Shown: in pieces, positions 39,026 through 47,324 of the stretch
Layout of the letters: each line of letters starts with the position of its first letter
Position numbering within the stretch: the first letter of the stretch is position 1
DNA from: an uncultured Bacilli bacterium
GTDB taxonomy: Bacteria; Bacillota_I; Bacilli_A; RF39; UBA660
NCBI GenBank assembly: GCA_947628435.1
Contig: CANQZW010000009.1
Location: forward strand, 1-47,451
Direction of reading: 5' to 3'
Length of the DNA stretch: 47,451 nucleotides
Translations under genes and position numbers: made by a program
Notes under the pieces: model-generated
The model's input: only the letters and a program-made list of their open reading frames with translations
Databases searched by the model: none
Told to the model about the DNA's origin: nothing

Positions 39026-40024
39026 TTATTCTTTATTTTTTATATAATTATATGCATCCGCACACATTTCTTCAATATTTTTTTGAGCCTTCCATCCTAA
39101 TTTTTCATACGCATAACTAGGATCACAGTAACAAGCATCAATATCCCCTTTTCGTCTTTGCTTTATTTCATATTTAACATCAACTTTATTAACCCTTACA
39201 AAAGTGTTAACTAAATCAAGAACACTATAACCATTTCCAGTTCCTAAATTATATGCATCACAACCATTATCCTTAAAAATCTTTTCAATGGCCTTAATGT
39301 GTCCTTTAGCTAAATCAACCACATGAATATAATCCCTTACTCCAGTACCATCATGAGTGTCATAATCATTTCCAAAAACGCCTAAACAGTCTAACTCACC
39401 GGTTGCTACTTTAATAATATATGGCATTAAGTTATTTGGTATTCCATTTGGGTTTTCTCCTAAAAGACCAGATTTGTGAGCTCCAATAGGATTAAAATAT
39501 CTTAATATTGCAATGCCCCATGAGTTATCTGAATTATATAAATCTTTTAATATTTTTTCTATCATAAGTTTTGTTGTTCCATATGGATTTGTTGTAGATA
39601 AAGGAAAATTTTCTTTAATAGGTAAACTCTTAGGCTTTCCATATACAGTAGCAGAAGATGAAAATACTATTTTTTTAACGTTAAACTCATTTGCAACTTC
39701 TAGCAAAGACAAAGTTGAGTCTATGTTGTTTCGGTAATACATAAGAGGTTTTGAAACCGACTCACCTACTGCTTTATAACCTGCAAAATGAATTATAGCA
39801 TCTATTTTATTTTCTTTAAATATTTTTCTTAATATTTCTTTATCACAAACATCGGCTTTATAAAAAGATACTTTTTTACCAGTTATTTTTTCAATATACT
39901 TAACGACCTCTAGTTTTGAATTAGATAAATTATCAACAATTACTACTTCATAGCCCGCATCAAGTAATTCAACACACGTATGACTTCCTATAAAACCTGT
40001 TCCACCAGTTACTAATATCTTCAT
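39026..40024 (-). CDS. galE: UDP-glucose 4-epimerase
   Basis: GGTGFIGSHT, YGTTKLMIE, LRYFNPIGAHKSGLLGE. Confidence 0.96.
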   Translation of the reverse strand: MKILVTGGTGFIGSHTCVELLDAGYEVVIVDNLSNSKLEVVKYIEKITGKKVSFYKADVCDKEILRKIFKENKIDAIIHFAGYKAVGESVSKPLMYYRNNIDSTLSLLEVANEFNVKKIVFSSSATVYGKPKSLPIKENFPLSTTNPYGTTKLMIEKILKDLYNSDNSWGIAILRYFNPIGAHKSGLLGENPNGIPNNLMPYIIKVATGELDCLGVFGNDYDTHDGTGVRDYIHVVDLAKGHIKAIEKIFKDNGCDAYNLGTGNGYSVLDLVNTFVRVNKVDVKYEIKQRRKGDIDACYCDPSYAYEKLGWKAQKNIEEMCADAYNYIKNKE

Positions 40025-40070
40025 AGTTATCCTCCATATTATGTTTTAATTATATCATAAAAAAAGAATT

Positions 40071-40664
40071 CTATAAAGAATCCTTTAAATTTTTTATTCT
40101 TCCAGTTTTTGAAAACCAATCATCCTTACTCATTATTACCACATAATTATCTATTAAGTTTCCAATATCAGTTTTATAACTATCTTTCATTATTTTATAT
40201 GCTTTAAATCCAAGTTTATCAAGAACTCTTTTAGCCTTTAAGTTTCCATCTTGATAAGTGCAAGTTATACTATCATATCCCAAACTAAAAAGATACTCAA
40301 TTACGCATGCTAAAGCCTCAGTCATATAACCATTACCCCAATAATTCGGATGCATATTAAATGATACTTCAATAGAATTATCTTCTTTTGTTTCATCTTC
40401 TGTTAATATATTCCCTATTGGTTTTTCAAGATAATATATAATCCAATCAAACATATGTGCTTTTTTTATTTTAGCATAGTACTTTTTTATACCACCCTTA
40501 AACCAAGATTCAATTTTGCTGCTGTCTTGTTTAACCAACTTACAGACCCCATCTATGTTCTTTAGCTTTGAAAAATCATACTCATAAACTTTTAAAAAAT
40601 CTTCTTTTTCTCCCCTTTTCATTATCAAGCGTTTAGTTTTTAATAAAACAGTTTCATAATTCAT
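40071..40664 (-). CDS. GNAT-family N-acetyltransferase
   Basis: TKRLIMKRGEKED, NYWGNGYMTEAL, NLKAKRVLDKLGFK. Confidence 0.88.
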   Translation of the reverse strand: MNYETVLLKTKRLIMKRGEKEDFLKVYEYDFSKLKNIDGVCKLVKQDSSKIESWFKGGIKKYYAKIKKAHMFDWIIYYLEKPIGNILTEDETKEDNSIEVSFNMHPNYWGNGYMTEALACVIEYLFSLGYDSITCTYQDGNLKAKRVLDKLGFKAYKIMKDSYKTDIGNLIDNYVVIMSKDDWFSKTGRIKNLKDSL

Positions 40665-40860
40665 AAATACCACCACCTGCTTAATAATATAAGGCTATCT
40701 TGCCATGTATGGTTATTTATTATAATCGTTTAAATTACAATAATCAACATTATTTTTAAATATTTTCTAACTTTTTAAAGTTTTTTTTAAGTAATTAATT
40801 TTTTTTCAAAAAAGACTTGATTAAACATTATTTTCTTGATATTATAAATATGCAGTTTAT

Positions 40861-40937
40861 GGCGAGATAGCTCAGCTGGCTAGAGCGTTCGGTTCATACC
40901 CGAAAGGTCGAGGGTTCGATCCCCCCTCTCGCTACCA
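40861..40937 (+). tRNA. tRNA-Met(CAT), elongator type
   Basis: Full cloverleaf with CCA; anticodon arm TTCGG-TTCATAC-CCGAA; 1-72 G.U pair and no GGG/CCC anticodon stem, so not initiator. Confidence 0.95.
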
Positions 40938-40976
40938 GGTTGATAGGAAACTCGAAAAAATACGAGTAAAGATAGA

Positions 40977-41006
40977 AAACGTACTTGATAAAAGTGCGTT
41001 TTTATG
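40977..41006 (+). terminator. tRNA-Met terminator
   Basis: AAAACGTACTT-GATA-AAGTGCGTTTT + TTAT. Confidence 0.75.
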
Positions 41007-41013
41007 TTATTAT
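40985..41013 (+). promoter_or_regulatory. Candidate promoter of a plus-strand antitoxin-like RNA
   Basis: TTGATA-17 bp-TATTAT. Confidence 0.5.
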
Positions 41014-41019
41014 GAATAT

Positions 41020-41130
41020 GTCAAGGATGCCTTGCATAAAATAAAAAGGGAAGACTTAACTTTGCCGAGTTGAGTACTTGCCCTTAAGTGGTAAGCACTT
41101 AATCTATGCTAGATTGAGTGCTATTTCTTT
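41020..41130 (+). ncRNA. Candidate antisense (antitoxin-like) RNA, about 110 nt
   Basis: Promoter upstream; ends at AGCACTTAATCT-ATGCT-AGATTGAGTGCT followed by ATTTCTTT; overlaps the 3' end of the convergent small-peptide gene; ends inferred. Confidence 0.5.
41048..41083 (-). terminator. Terminator of the small-peptide mRNA
   Basis: Minus strand GGGcAAGuACUcAACU-CGGCA-AAGUUaAGU-CUUCCC followed by TTTTTATTTT. Confidence 0.55.
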
Positions 41131-41210
41131 ATACATAGAATCATTACAGAGACTATTAATAAAATGATAATTAGTATTAGAAATGAGATTAATAAATCTT
41201 TTTTCTTCAT
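41121..41210 (-). CDS. Small hydrophobic peptide, type I toxin-like (29 aa)
   Basis: MKKKDLLISFLILIIILLIVSVMILCIKK*; SD AAAGGAGG 9 nt upstream of ATG; one predicted TM helix with charged ends. Confidence 0.65.
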   Translation of the reverse strand: MKKKDLLISFLILIIILLIVSVMILCIKK

Positions 41211-41274
41211 AATATCAAGCCTCCTTTCTAAAAGAAAGTTGGCAAGCACTCAACAATTAAGTTTCCCTACAAAA

Positions 41275-41303
41275 ATTATACCAAACATTTGTTCTTAAAA
41301 CAA
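41275..41303 (-). promoter_or_regulatory. Promoter of the small-peptide gene
   Basis: Minus strand TTGTTT-17 bp-TATAAT. Confidence 0.65.
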
Positions 41304-41378
41304 TATGTTTTATAAAAATTTATGACAATTTAGAAAACACATTTGAATATTGTCAAAAACAATAAGAAGGTGATGATA

Positions 41379-42020
41379 TTGAAGATATTAAGAGATAATA
41401 TAAGTGATAGTGGATTTTATAATTATTATTTGATAGATGACAATAAAAAATTAGGAATAATATATTGTGATAACGATGATTTATATTTCACTCCTTTTGA
41501 TAGAAATCAGGAAACCAATTTTTTTATAACAAAAGAAAATATGGTTATTTATAATTTATTTGATGCATTATATAAATCATTTAAAAATGGAAATGTATTT
41601 AATGTAAGTGACTATGATTTGTCACAATGTAGTGATATTAATGAAAAAAGGAAATTATATACACGAGTTTTTGAAGCAAATAAAAACTTAAAAAATAGTG
41701 AATTATATAAAAAAGTTTTTAATAATGAAAAAATTATTTGGATTAGTGATGATAGTATTTCTTTTGACTATAAAAATGCTGATTCTATGACAATTAGTAA
41801 TGAAGGAGAATATTATAAATTAAGATTTACTTATTATGAAGACTCATATCCTCATTTAAGAAGTATTAGAATACGAAATGCTCGTAGTAGATATAAACCT
41901 TTCAATGCTCTTATGATGGATTTTTTCAATAACTTACAAAGATACGATCCGGACTATCATCAAATGCATATAGAAGAATATTTATACAGACAAGAAAAAC
42001 AAAAGAAATTAATAAAATAA
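41379..42020 (+). CDS. Hypothetical protein
   Basis: Long ORF; SD AAGGTG 6 nt upstream of TTG at 41379; no recognised family. Confidence 0.65.
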   Translation: MKILRDNISDSGFYNYYLIDDNKKLGIIYCDNDDLYFTPFDRNQETNFFITKENMVIYNLFDALYKSFKNGNVFNVSDYDLSQCSDINEKRKLYTRVFEANKNLKNSELYKKVFNNEKIIWISDDSISFDYKNADSMTISNEGEYYKLRFTYYEDSYPHLRSIRIRNARSRYKPFNALMMDFFNNLQRYDPDYHQMHIEEYLYRQEKQKKLIK

Positions 42021-42109
42021 GGTTGTCGCATTTCTTCCTTTAGGGTGACCAATTGATATGAACCTTGAGCTTTTATGATTTTTTTGTAAAAAGTTATGTT
42101 AAACTTTCA

Positions 42110-42141
42110 TAAAAAAGGCAACTGTAATTGCAGTTGTCTTT
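42110..42141 (-). terminator. Terminator downstream of the M29 remnant
   Basis: AAGGCAACTG-TAATTG-CAGTTGTCTTT with a T-tract on the minus strand. Confidence 0.7.
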
Positions 42142-42156
42142 AATGTATTACTATTT

Positions 42157-42567
42157 TTAAATATTAAAATTTCCTCTGTTTAAAATTAACTTTTTCCCCT
42201 TTGGTGTATCAGCAACAATTTCTAAATCTGGCGTTCCAATCATAAAATCAACATGGACATTTGAATTATTTATTCCAACTTTATCAAGTTCTTTTTGCGT
42301 TAAATTTTGATAATAATTAATTGTACTTGCGTTGCCCTTTCCGAGTGCCAAATGACAAGAAGCATTTTCATCGAATAGTGTATTATAAAATACTATTTTA
42401 GTATTAGATATTGGTGAATTGTTGTTAACTAAAGCTACTTCTCCAAGTCGATTTGAGTTTTTATAATTTTCAATCAATTCCTTTAAAGTATCAGTATTTT
42501 TAAAGCATAAACATTTATGAAGCAACAATTGTGCATATTTTCTATCTAATTTTTCAACTTCTGACAT
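42157..42567 (-). pseudogene. M29 (AmpS/PepS-like) aminopeptidase remnant with internal deletion
   Basis: C-terminal M29 signature LGEVALVNNNSPIS...LFYNTLFDENASCHLALG...HVDFMIGTPDLEI fused to a short N-terminal-like segment; 136 aa against about 400 aa expected. Confidence 0.75.
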
Positions 42568-42971
42568 ATTTTTACCTCTAAAATATTCCCTGTTTGACTT
42601 GATATTATAACATACTATTTTAATTTCATCAATTGTAATTAATGAAATTCATATCTAGGTTAAAATTCATTTAGTAATTAGGAATTTATTAACCATTTCT
42701 TAAGTTTTAAATATATTATCTTACGTACCCTATAAATATTATACCTAAAATTTTATGGTTAAGGTTTTAAAATATAAAAAGGGATGTTATAATATTTGTA
42801 ACTTATATTAATATATTTTTCGTATAAGTTTATTTATGTACGTAACTTATTTTTTTATATATACAATTTATTACGTTATCATAAATAAAAATTACTCACT
42901 TTTAATAATAGCAACCATATTGTTTACTTTAAAAAAATAAACAATAATTAAAGTTATATAAGAGGTATTAC

Positions 42972-43331
42972 ATGAATTATAAAGAAATGTTAGAAAAATT
43001 ATCTAAATCAAAATTTAGAAGTAGTTTTCATTTGAAGGAAAAAGATATAAAATACGTAAATGATAAAGGATTAGAAAAAATAAAAGAGCATGCGTATGAC
43101 TTTATAAACAAAAGACTTGCCCCATTTAATTTACCAAACGATGGAAAGCAAACGCCAATGAAAGGACATCCTGTTTTTATCGCTCAACATGCTTGTGCCT
43201 GTTGTTGCAGAAGTTGCCTTTTTAAATGGCATAAAATACCTAAAGATAAAAACTTAACAACCAATGAAATAGACTTTATTGTAAACCTATTAATGACATG
43301 GATAAAAAAAGAACTAGATGAAAGTTTATAA
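42972..43331 (+). CDS. DUF4186-like protein
   Basis: FRSSFHLKEKD...HPVFIAQHACACCCRSCLFKWHKIPK. Confidence 0.8.
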   Translation: MNYKEMLEKLSKSKFRSSFHLKEKDIKYVNDKGLEKIKEHAYDFINKRLAPFNLPNDGKQTPMKGHPVFIAQHACACCCRSCLFKWHKIPKDKNLTTNEIDFIVNLLMTWIKKELDESL

Positions 43332-43352
43332 AAAGCTATAAACTTTTTTTTA
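43322..43352. terminator. Shared hairpin terminator between convergent genes
   Basis: AAGTTTATA-AAAAGC-TATAAACTT followed by a T-tract; spans both stop codons. Confidence 0.65.
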
Positions 43353-43698
43353 TATTATCTATTTCTGTTTGCATTGCTTTTACCATTTTTTCAAGCATTA
43401 TAAGCGTTTGATTATCACTAGAACTACCAGTATTGGTATTTATATTACCAGCACTTTGTCCTTGCATTCCAGAAAAGGTATCAGCGTTATTTCTTCCTGT
43501 TTCTGTTGAACCAACCGGCTCTAATCCCCTTTCCTGCATAACCGCACGATAAAAAGCATTAGTAGATAACACTTGTGCAACAAGCATTAGCCAGTTTCCT
43601 ATTGCGTTTTGTTCGTTGGCGGTTGCATCATCAATTAATATGTAACCAACAACAATAGCAGATAAAGAAAAAAGTTTAGGAGGAATATTTGGCAACAT
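43336..43698 (-). CDS. Hypothetical membrane-associated protein
   Basis: ORF with SD; N-terminal hydrophobic segments, Ser/Asn/Gly-rich linker and C-terminal helix. Confidence 0.6.
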   Translation of the reverse strand: MLPNIPPKLFSLSAIVVGYILIDDATANEQNAIGNWLMLVAQVLSTNAFYRAVMQERGLEPVGSTETGRNNADTFSGMQGQSAGNINTNTGSSSDNQTLIMLEKMVKAMQTEIDNIKKSL

Positions 43699-43755
43699 TA
43701 TTTTATCCTCCTTCTATGAAATTATATTCATTAAAAATAACAATAATTTCTATTA

Positions 43756-44139
43756 TTAATTAAACGCTATTTCAACATCTATATTTTCATCTTTTAAAGC
43801 TATATAAAAAAATATAAATCCACTAATTAATATAAGTAATGATCCTATAAAAGCTAATTTAGTTAGCTCTTTTTTTTGATTTGAATCATAAATGTTAAGC
43901 TTTTCAACAGCTTTTTTGGCATCATTTAAAAAATATGTGTAAATAACTATTAATACTGCAAAAATACCTATTGTTATCTTTCTATATTTCTCTTTTGCTT
44001 TTATATCATTCCATATAAAATATTTTCTTTCAAAAATATTAGAATACCAACTTGCAAATATAATTCCAACATATATAAGCCATATAAAGTCTTCTTTGTC
44101 TAATTCTTTTAATTTTTCAGAAAGATAAGCATTATTCAT
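43756..44139 (-). CDS. Hypothetical membrane protein
   Basis: Three hydrophobic segments; no recognised family. Confidence 0.55.
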   Translation of the reverse strand: MNNAYLSEKLKELDKEDFIWLIYVGIIFASWYSNIFERKYFIWNDIKAKEKYRKITIGIFAVLIVIYTYFLNDAKKAVEKLNIYDSNQKKELTKLAFIGSLLILISGFIFFYIALKDENIDVEIAFN

Positions 44140-44188
44140 ATTAAATTATATTAAAAAAATTAAGAATATTTTCTTAACTTTTTAATCT

Positions 44189-44962
44189 TTATGCTTTAAA
44201 TATACTATAAAGTCTTGCTAATAGTGCTTGTGATAAAGGAGCTTTATAAACACTTTTTGGTTTTTCATCTTCTACTGCTCTTACTATTTTAACAACTATT
44301 GAGTCTAGTTTCTTTTTCTCAAATAATTTAAACAAAAAATGTTCAACGTTGTATAATTCCTTTTTTATATCACTAAAATATTTACCATCATCATATTTAT
44401 TGTCCAAAAATACCTCATTAAAACCAGTATGATATAAACCTGGTTCAATTAAAGTGACCTTAACGTTAGTTGCCATTAAGAATAACTCTTTTTGAAGAGA
44501 TTTTATAATCATAGTAATACTTGCTTTAGTTGCTGAATAAACGCCCGCGAAAGCAATGGGAAAGGTATCTGCTAATGATGACATAACAACTATTCTTCCT
44601 TTATCCTTTTCAACCATTTGCCTTAAAACTAATTGAAGTAGTCTAAATGATGAAAAAACGTTCACCTCAAAGTTTTCCCTTACCTTATCCATATCTGCTT
44701 CAATTATTGAGCCTCCAAGACCTATTCCTGCATGATTATATAAGACATCAACGTTTAAGTCTAAAACCCTTTTTCTATCTTCTTGTTTTGTTATGTCTAT
44801 TTTCATAACCTTTATATTTTTATAATCCTTAACTTTTTGCTTTACCGTTTCAGCTTGTTTTTCACTATGACAAGTAAGATATACTTCATGATCTCTTTCG
44901 GCTAAAGTTAAGGCTGTTAGATACGCTATTCCACTTGCTGCTCCAGTTATTAATATCCTCAT
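44189..44962 (-). CDS. Short-chain dehydrogenase/reductase
   Basis: ITGAASGIAYLTA, NHAGIGLGG, YSATKAS. Confidence 0.9.
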   Translation of the reverse strand: MRILITGAASGIAYLTALTLAERDHEVYLTCHSEKQAETVKQKVKDYKNIKVMKIDITKQEDRKRVLDLNVDVLYNHAGIGLGGSIIEADMDKVRENFEVNVFSSFRLLQLVLRQMVEKDKGRIVVMSSLADTFPIAFAGVYSATKASITMIIKSLQKELFLMATNVKVTLIEPGLYHTGFNEVFLDNKYDDGKYFSDIKKELYNVEHFLFKLFEKKKLDSIVVKIVRAVEDEKPKSVYKAPLSQALLARLYSIFKA

Positions 44963-44992
44963 AAAAAAATCACCATTATTATGATGACCTTC

Positions 44993-46306
44993 TTATTGTT
45001 TTTTATTCTTTAATAACTTTTCAAATTCATTTAATATTTCATATATATTCGTACAACTCATAAAACATATTACAGCATTATCATGTTTTAATAATTTATC
45101 CACTGTTTTAATAGATATTTTTTCTGCATTAGGAACGTTTTTAATTATTTCATCACTAGATACTTTAGGATAATCTTCCTTTTTTTCTCTATCACAATGA
45201 ATGTCCATAACATATGCTTTATCAGCGGTTTTTAAAGCCTCTATAAAATCATCCATCAAGTCCTTTGTTCTAGAATAAGTATTCGGTAAGAATACTGCTA
45301 CTATTTCTTTATTTGGATATTTTTGTCTTGCAGATGCTATGGTTACCTTTATTTCCGTTGGATGGTGAGCATAATCATCAATCGTTATAACATCACCAAA
45401 TAAATGTTCTTTAAATCTTCTTTTTGCATTTTCAAAAGTATGAAGTAAATTATGAATATCTTCTTTTTTTACACCTTCTAAATTACATACAATAATGCAT
45501 GCAAGTGCGTTTAAAATCATGTGATTACCAAATAATGGTATATCAAAATGACCATACAATTTATTATTCATATAAACATCAAAGGAACTTCCATTTTTAG
45601 TTAGTTTAACGTTTTTAGCAACAACATCATTACTATCATTAAAACCGTAATATATAACTTTCTTATTTAAATTTATCTTCCTTACGTTTAAATCATCACC
45701 ACAAGCTATAACAACGTTTGCCTTATTACAAAAAATTCCAAACGTATCAATTATTTCATTAATGTCCTTATAACACTCTGTATGTTCAAGTTCAATGTTA
45801 GTAACAATTGCATAATAAGGTTGATAAGATAAAAAATGTTTTTGATATTCACATGATTCTAAAGTAAATAACTCATTATCTTTATTAGCATAGCCAGTTC
45901 CATCTCCTATAAAATAATTACATCCTTTAGTATTTTTAAGCACGTGTGAAATCATGGTTGATGTTGTTGTTTTACCATGAGTACCACTTACCCCAATAGT
46001 TTTAAATTGCTTACTTAAATTACCTAATAAGTCGTTATATGCTACAATCTTTAATCCTAATTCTTTTACTCTTTTTATTTCTTTATGATCCATACTAAAA
46101 GCTTTAGAATAAGTAACAATAGTATCTTTATCAATATCATGATTAGAATCATAATATATTTTTATACCACGCTTATCAATACCTTCTTGAGTAAATTTAT
46201 ATTCTTTATAATCATCATAACCAATTACTTCATTTCCTAAGTCAAAAAGAATTTCTGCTAAAGTTGCCATTCCAGAGCCTTTTATTCCAATACAGTAATA
46301 TTTCAT
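44993..46306 (-). CDS. murC: UDP-N-acetylmuramate--L-alanine ligase
   Basis: GIKGSGMATLAEIL, GVSGTHGKTTTSTM, DDYAHHPTEIK. Confidence 0.95.
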   Translation of the reverse strand: MKYYCIGIKGSGMATLAEILFDLGNEVIGYDDYKEYKFTQEGIDKRGIKIYYDSNHDIDKDTIVTYSKAFSMDHKEIKRVKELGLKIVAYNDLLGNLSKQFKTIGVSGTHGKTTTSTMISHVLKNTKGCNYFIGDGTGYANKDNELFTLESCEYQKHFLSYQPYYAIVTNIELEHTECYKDINEIIDTFGIFCNKANVVIACGDDLNVRKINLNKKVIYYGFNDSNDVVAKNVKLTKNGSSFDVYMNNKLYGHFDIPLFGNHMILNALACIIVCNLEGVKKEDIHNLLHTFENAKRRFKEHLFGDVITIDDYAHHPTEIKVTIASARQKYPNKEIVAVFLPNTYSRTKDLMDDFIEALKTADKAYVMDIHCDREKKEDYPKVSSDEIIKNVPNAEKISIKTVDKLLKHDNAVICFMSCTNIYEILNEFEKLLKNKKQ

Positions 46307-46392
46307 AAGCACCACCTCTTTATAATTATATCACTTTTAATAAAAAAACTGTATGAATTTACAAAGTTTTGTGATATAATTCATTTGTACTT

Positions 46393-46440
46393 GCCGGTAT
46401 GGCGGAATTGGTAGACGCGCTGGACTCAAAACCTAGCGCG
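46393..46440 (+). pseudogene. 5' half of tRNA-Leu(CAA), interrupted after the anticodon loop
   Basis: GCCGGTATGGCGGAATTGGTAGACGCGCTGGACTCAAAA matches the tRNA-Leu 5' half; no T arm or TACCGGC acceptor partner follows. Confidence 0.75.
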
Positions 46441-46543
46441 TTTGATTCAAAATCGTTTGAAATAGAAAAATTAATTTTGTTAATGTTTATAAGGGTTGTC
46501 AATGATATTGAAAACTCTTTTTTGTTTGTTAAAACGTGTTCTA

Positions 46544-46563
46544 GTGGGGAATTTTGTGGGAAT
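46544..46563 (+). repeat. Arm-site-like direct repeats
   Basis: GTGGGGAAT-TTT-GTGGGAAT. Confidence 0.4.
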
Positions 46564-46655
46564 ATTTCAAGTTAAATCATTTACTTTTGTTATATAGTCT
46601 TTTATTAAATCTATTTCTGGTGTAGAATAGAATTACTAGAAAGGAAATGATATTT

Positions 46656-47324
46656 ATGGGAAATAAGTTATTTAAACCTACTATATCATTTGAAAATTCT
46701 AGTTATAGAGATATTATCATTTATTTAATCTATAATGGTAAAGAAAGACTAAAAAATGAAATTCCACATATTAAATTAGAAACAACTAAAGGACTAGTTA
46801 CTGTATATTTAGATGATACTATGAGAACAATTAAACCCAAAAATTTTGATAATAACGATAATTCATTAATTGCTTGTGCTTATGATTATATAAAATTACA
46901 TAAAGAATTATTATTGAAATATTGGAAGGCAGAAATAGAAGAACAAGAAGCCAAACAGATATTTTTTGAAGAAAAAAACGAATATTTTGGTATAGTTAAT
47001 TTAAGCAAGAAAATAACAGGTTTACCAGTAAATTTAATTGTATACTCTAATTATCTAACAGCAAGAGATAAGATAGTAAGATTTCAAAATGATTATGAAA
47101 ATAAGATAAATTATAAAAACACATTACCTATAAGCATAAGTAAAGACAACCCTAAAATTCTAATTAATAGAAAATTAAATATTAAGATTGAAGATTTTAA
47201 GTTAGTATGTAATTTTGTTAAAAATAACTATGGTACTTTACTAAACCATATTGAAAACAAACTTACTGATGGCGATTTAATAGATGAAATCAAGTTTTGT
47301 GGAGGTGCTACTAAACATGAATAA
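46656..47324 (+). CDS. Hypothetical protein with DUF4160-like region(s)
   Basis: PHIKLETTKGLVTVYLDD...IACAYDYIKLHKELLLKYWKAEI resembles DUF4160; start refined to MGNKLF after the SD GAAAGGAAA. Confidence 0.5.
   Translation: MGNKLFKPTISFENSSYRDIIIYLIYNGKERLKNEIPHIKLETTKGLVTVYLDDTMRTIKPKNFDNNDNSLIACAYDYIKLHKELLLKYWKAEIEEQEAKQIFFEEKNEYFGIVNLSKKITGLPVNLIVYSNYLTARDKIVRFQNDYENKINYKNTLPISISKDNPKILINRKLNIKIEDFKLVCNFVKNNYGTLLNHIENKLTDGDLIDEIKFCGGATKHE

Noticed and set aside
41048-41267. MITE with about 30-bp terminal inverted repeats
   Set aside because: The arms do form an imperfect inverted repeat, but promoter, SD, peptide and terminator fit a type I TA layout better. No clear target duplication was seen, and no second copy was seen in the window.
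46393-46600. Group I intron in the tRNA-Leu anticodon loop
   Set aside because: No 3' exon appears within about 1 kb, protein-coding genes follow, and no group I core was recognised.
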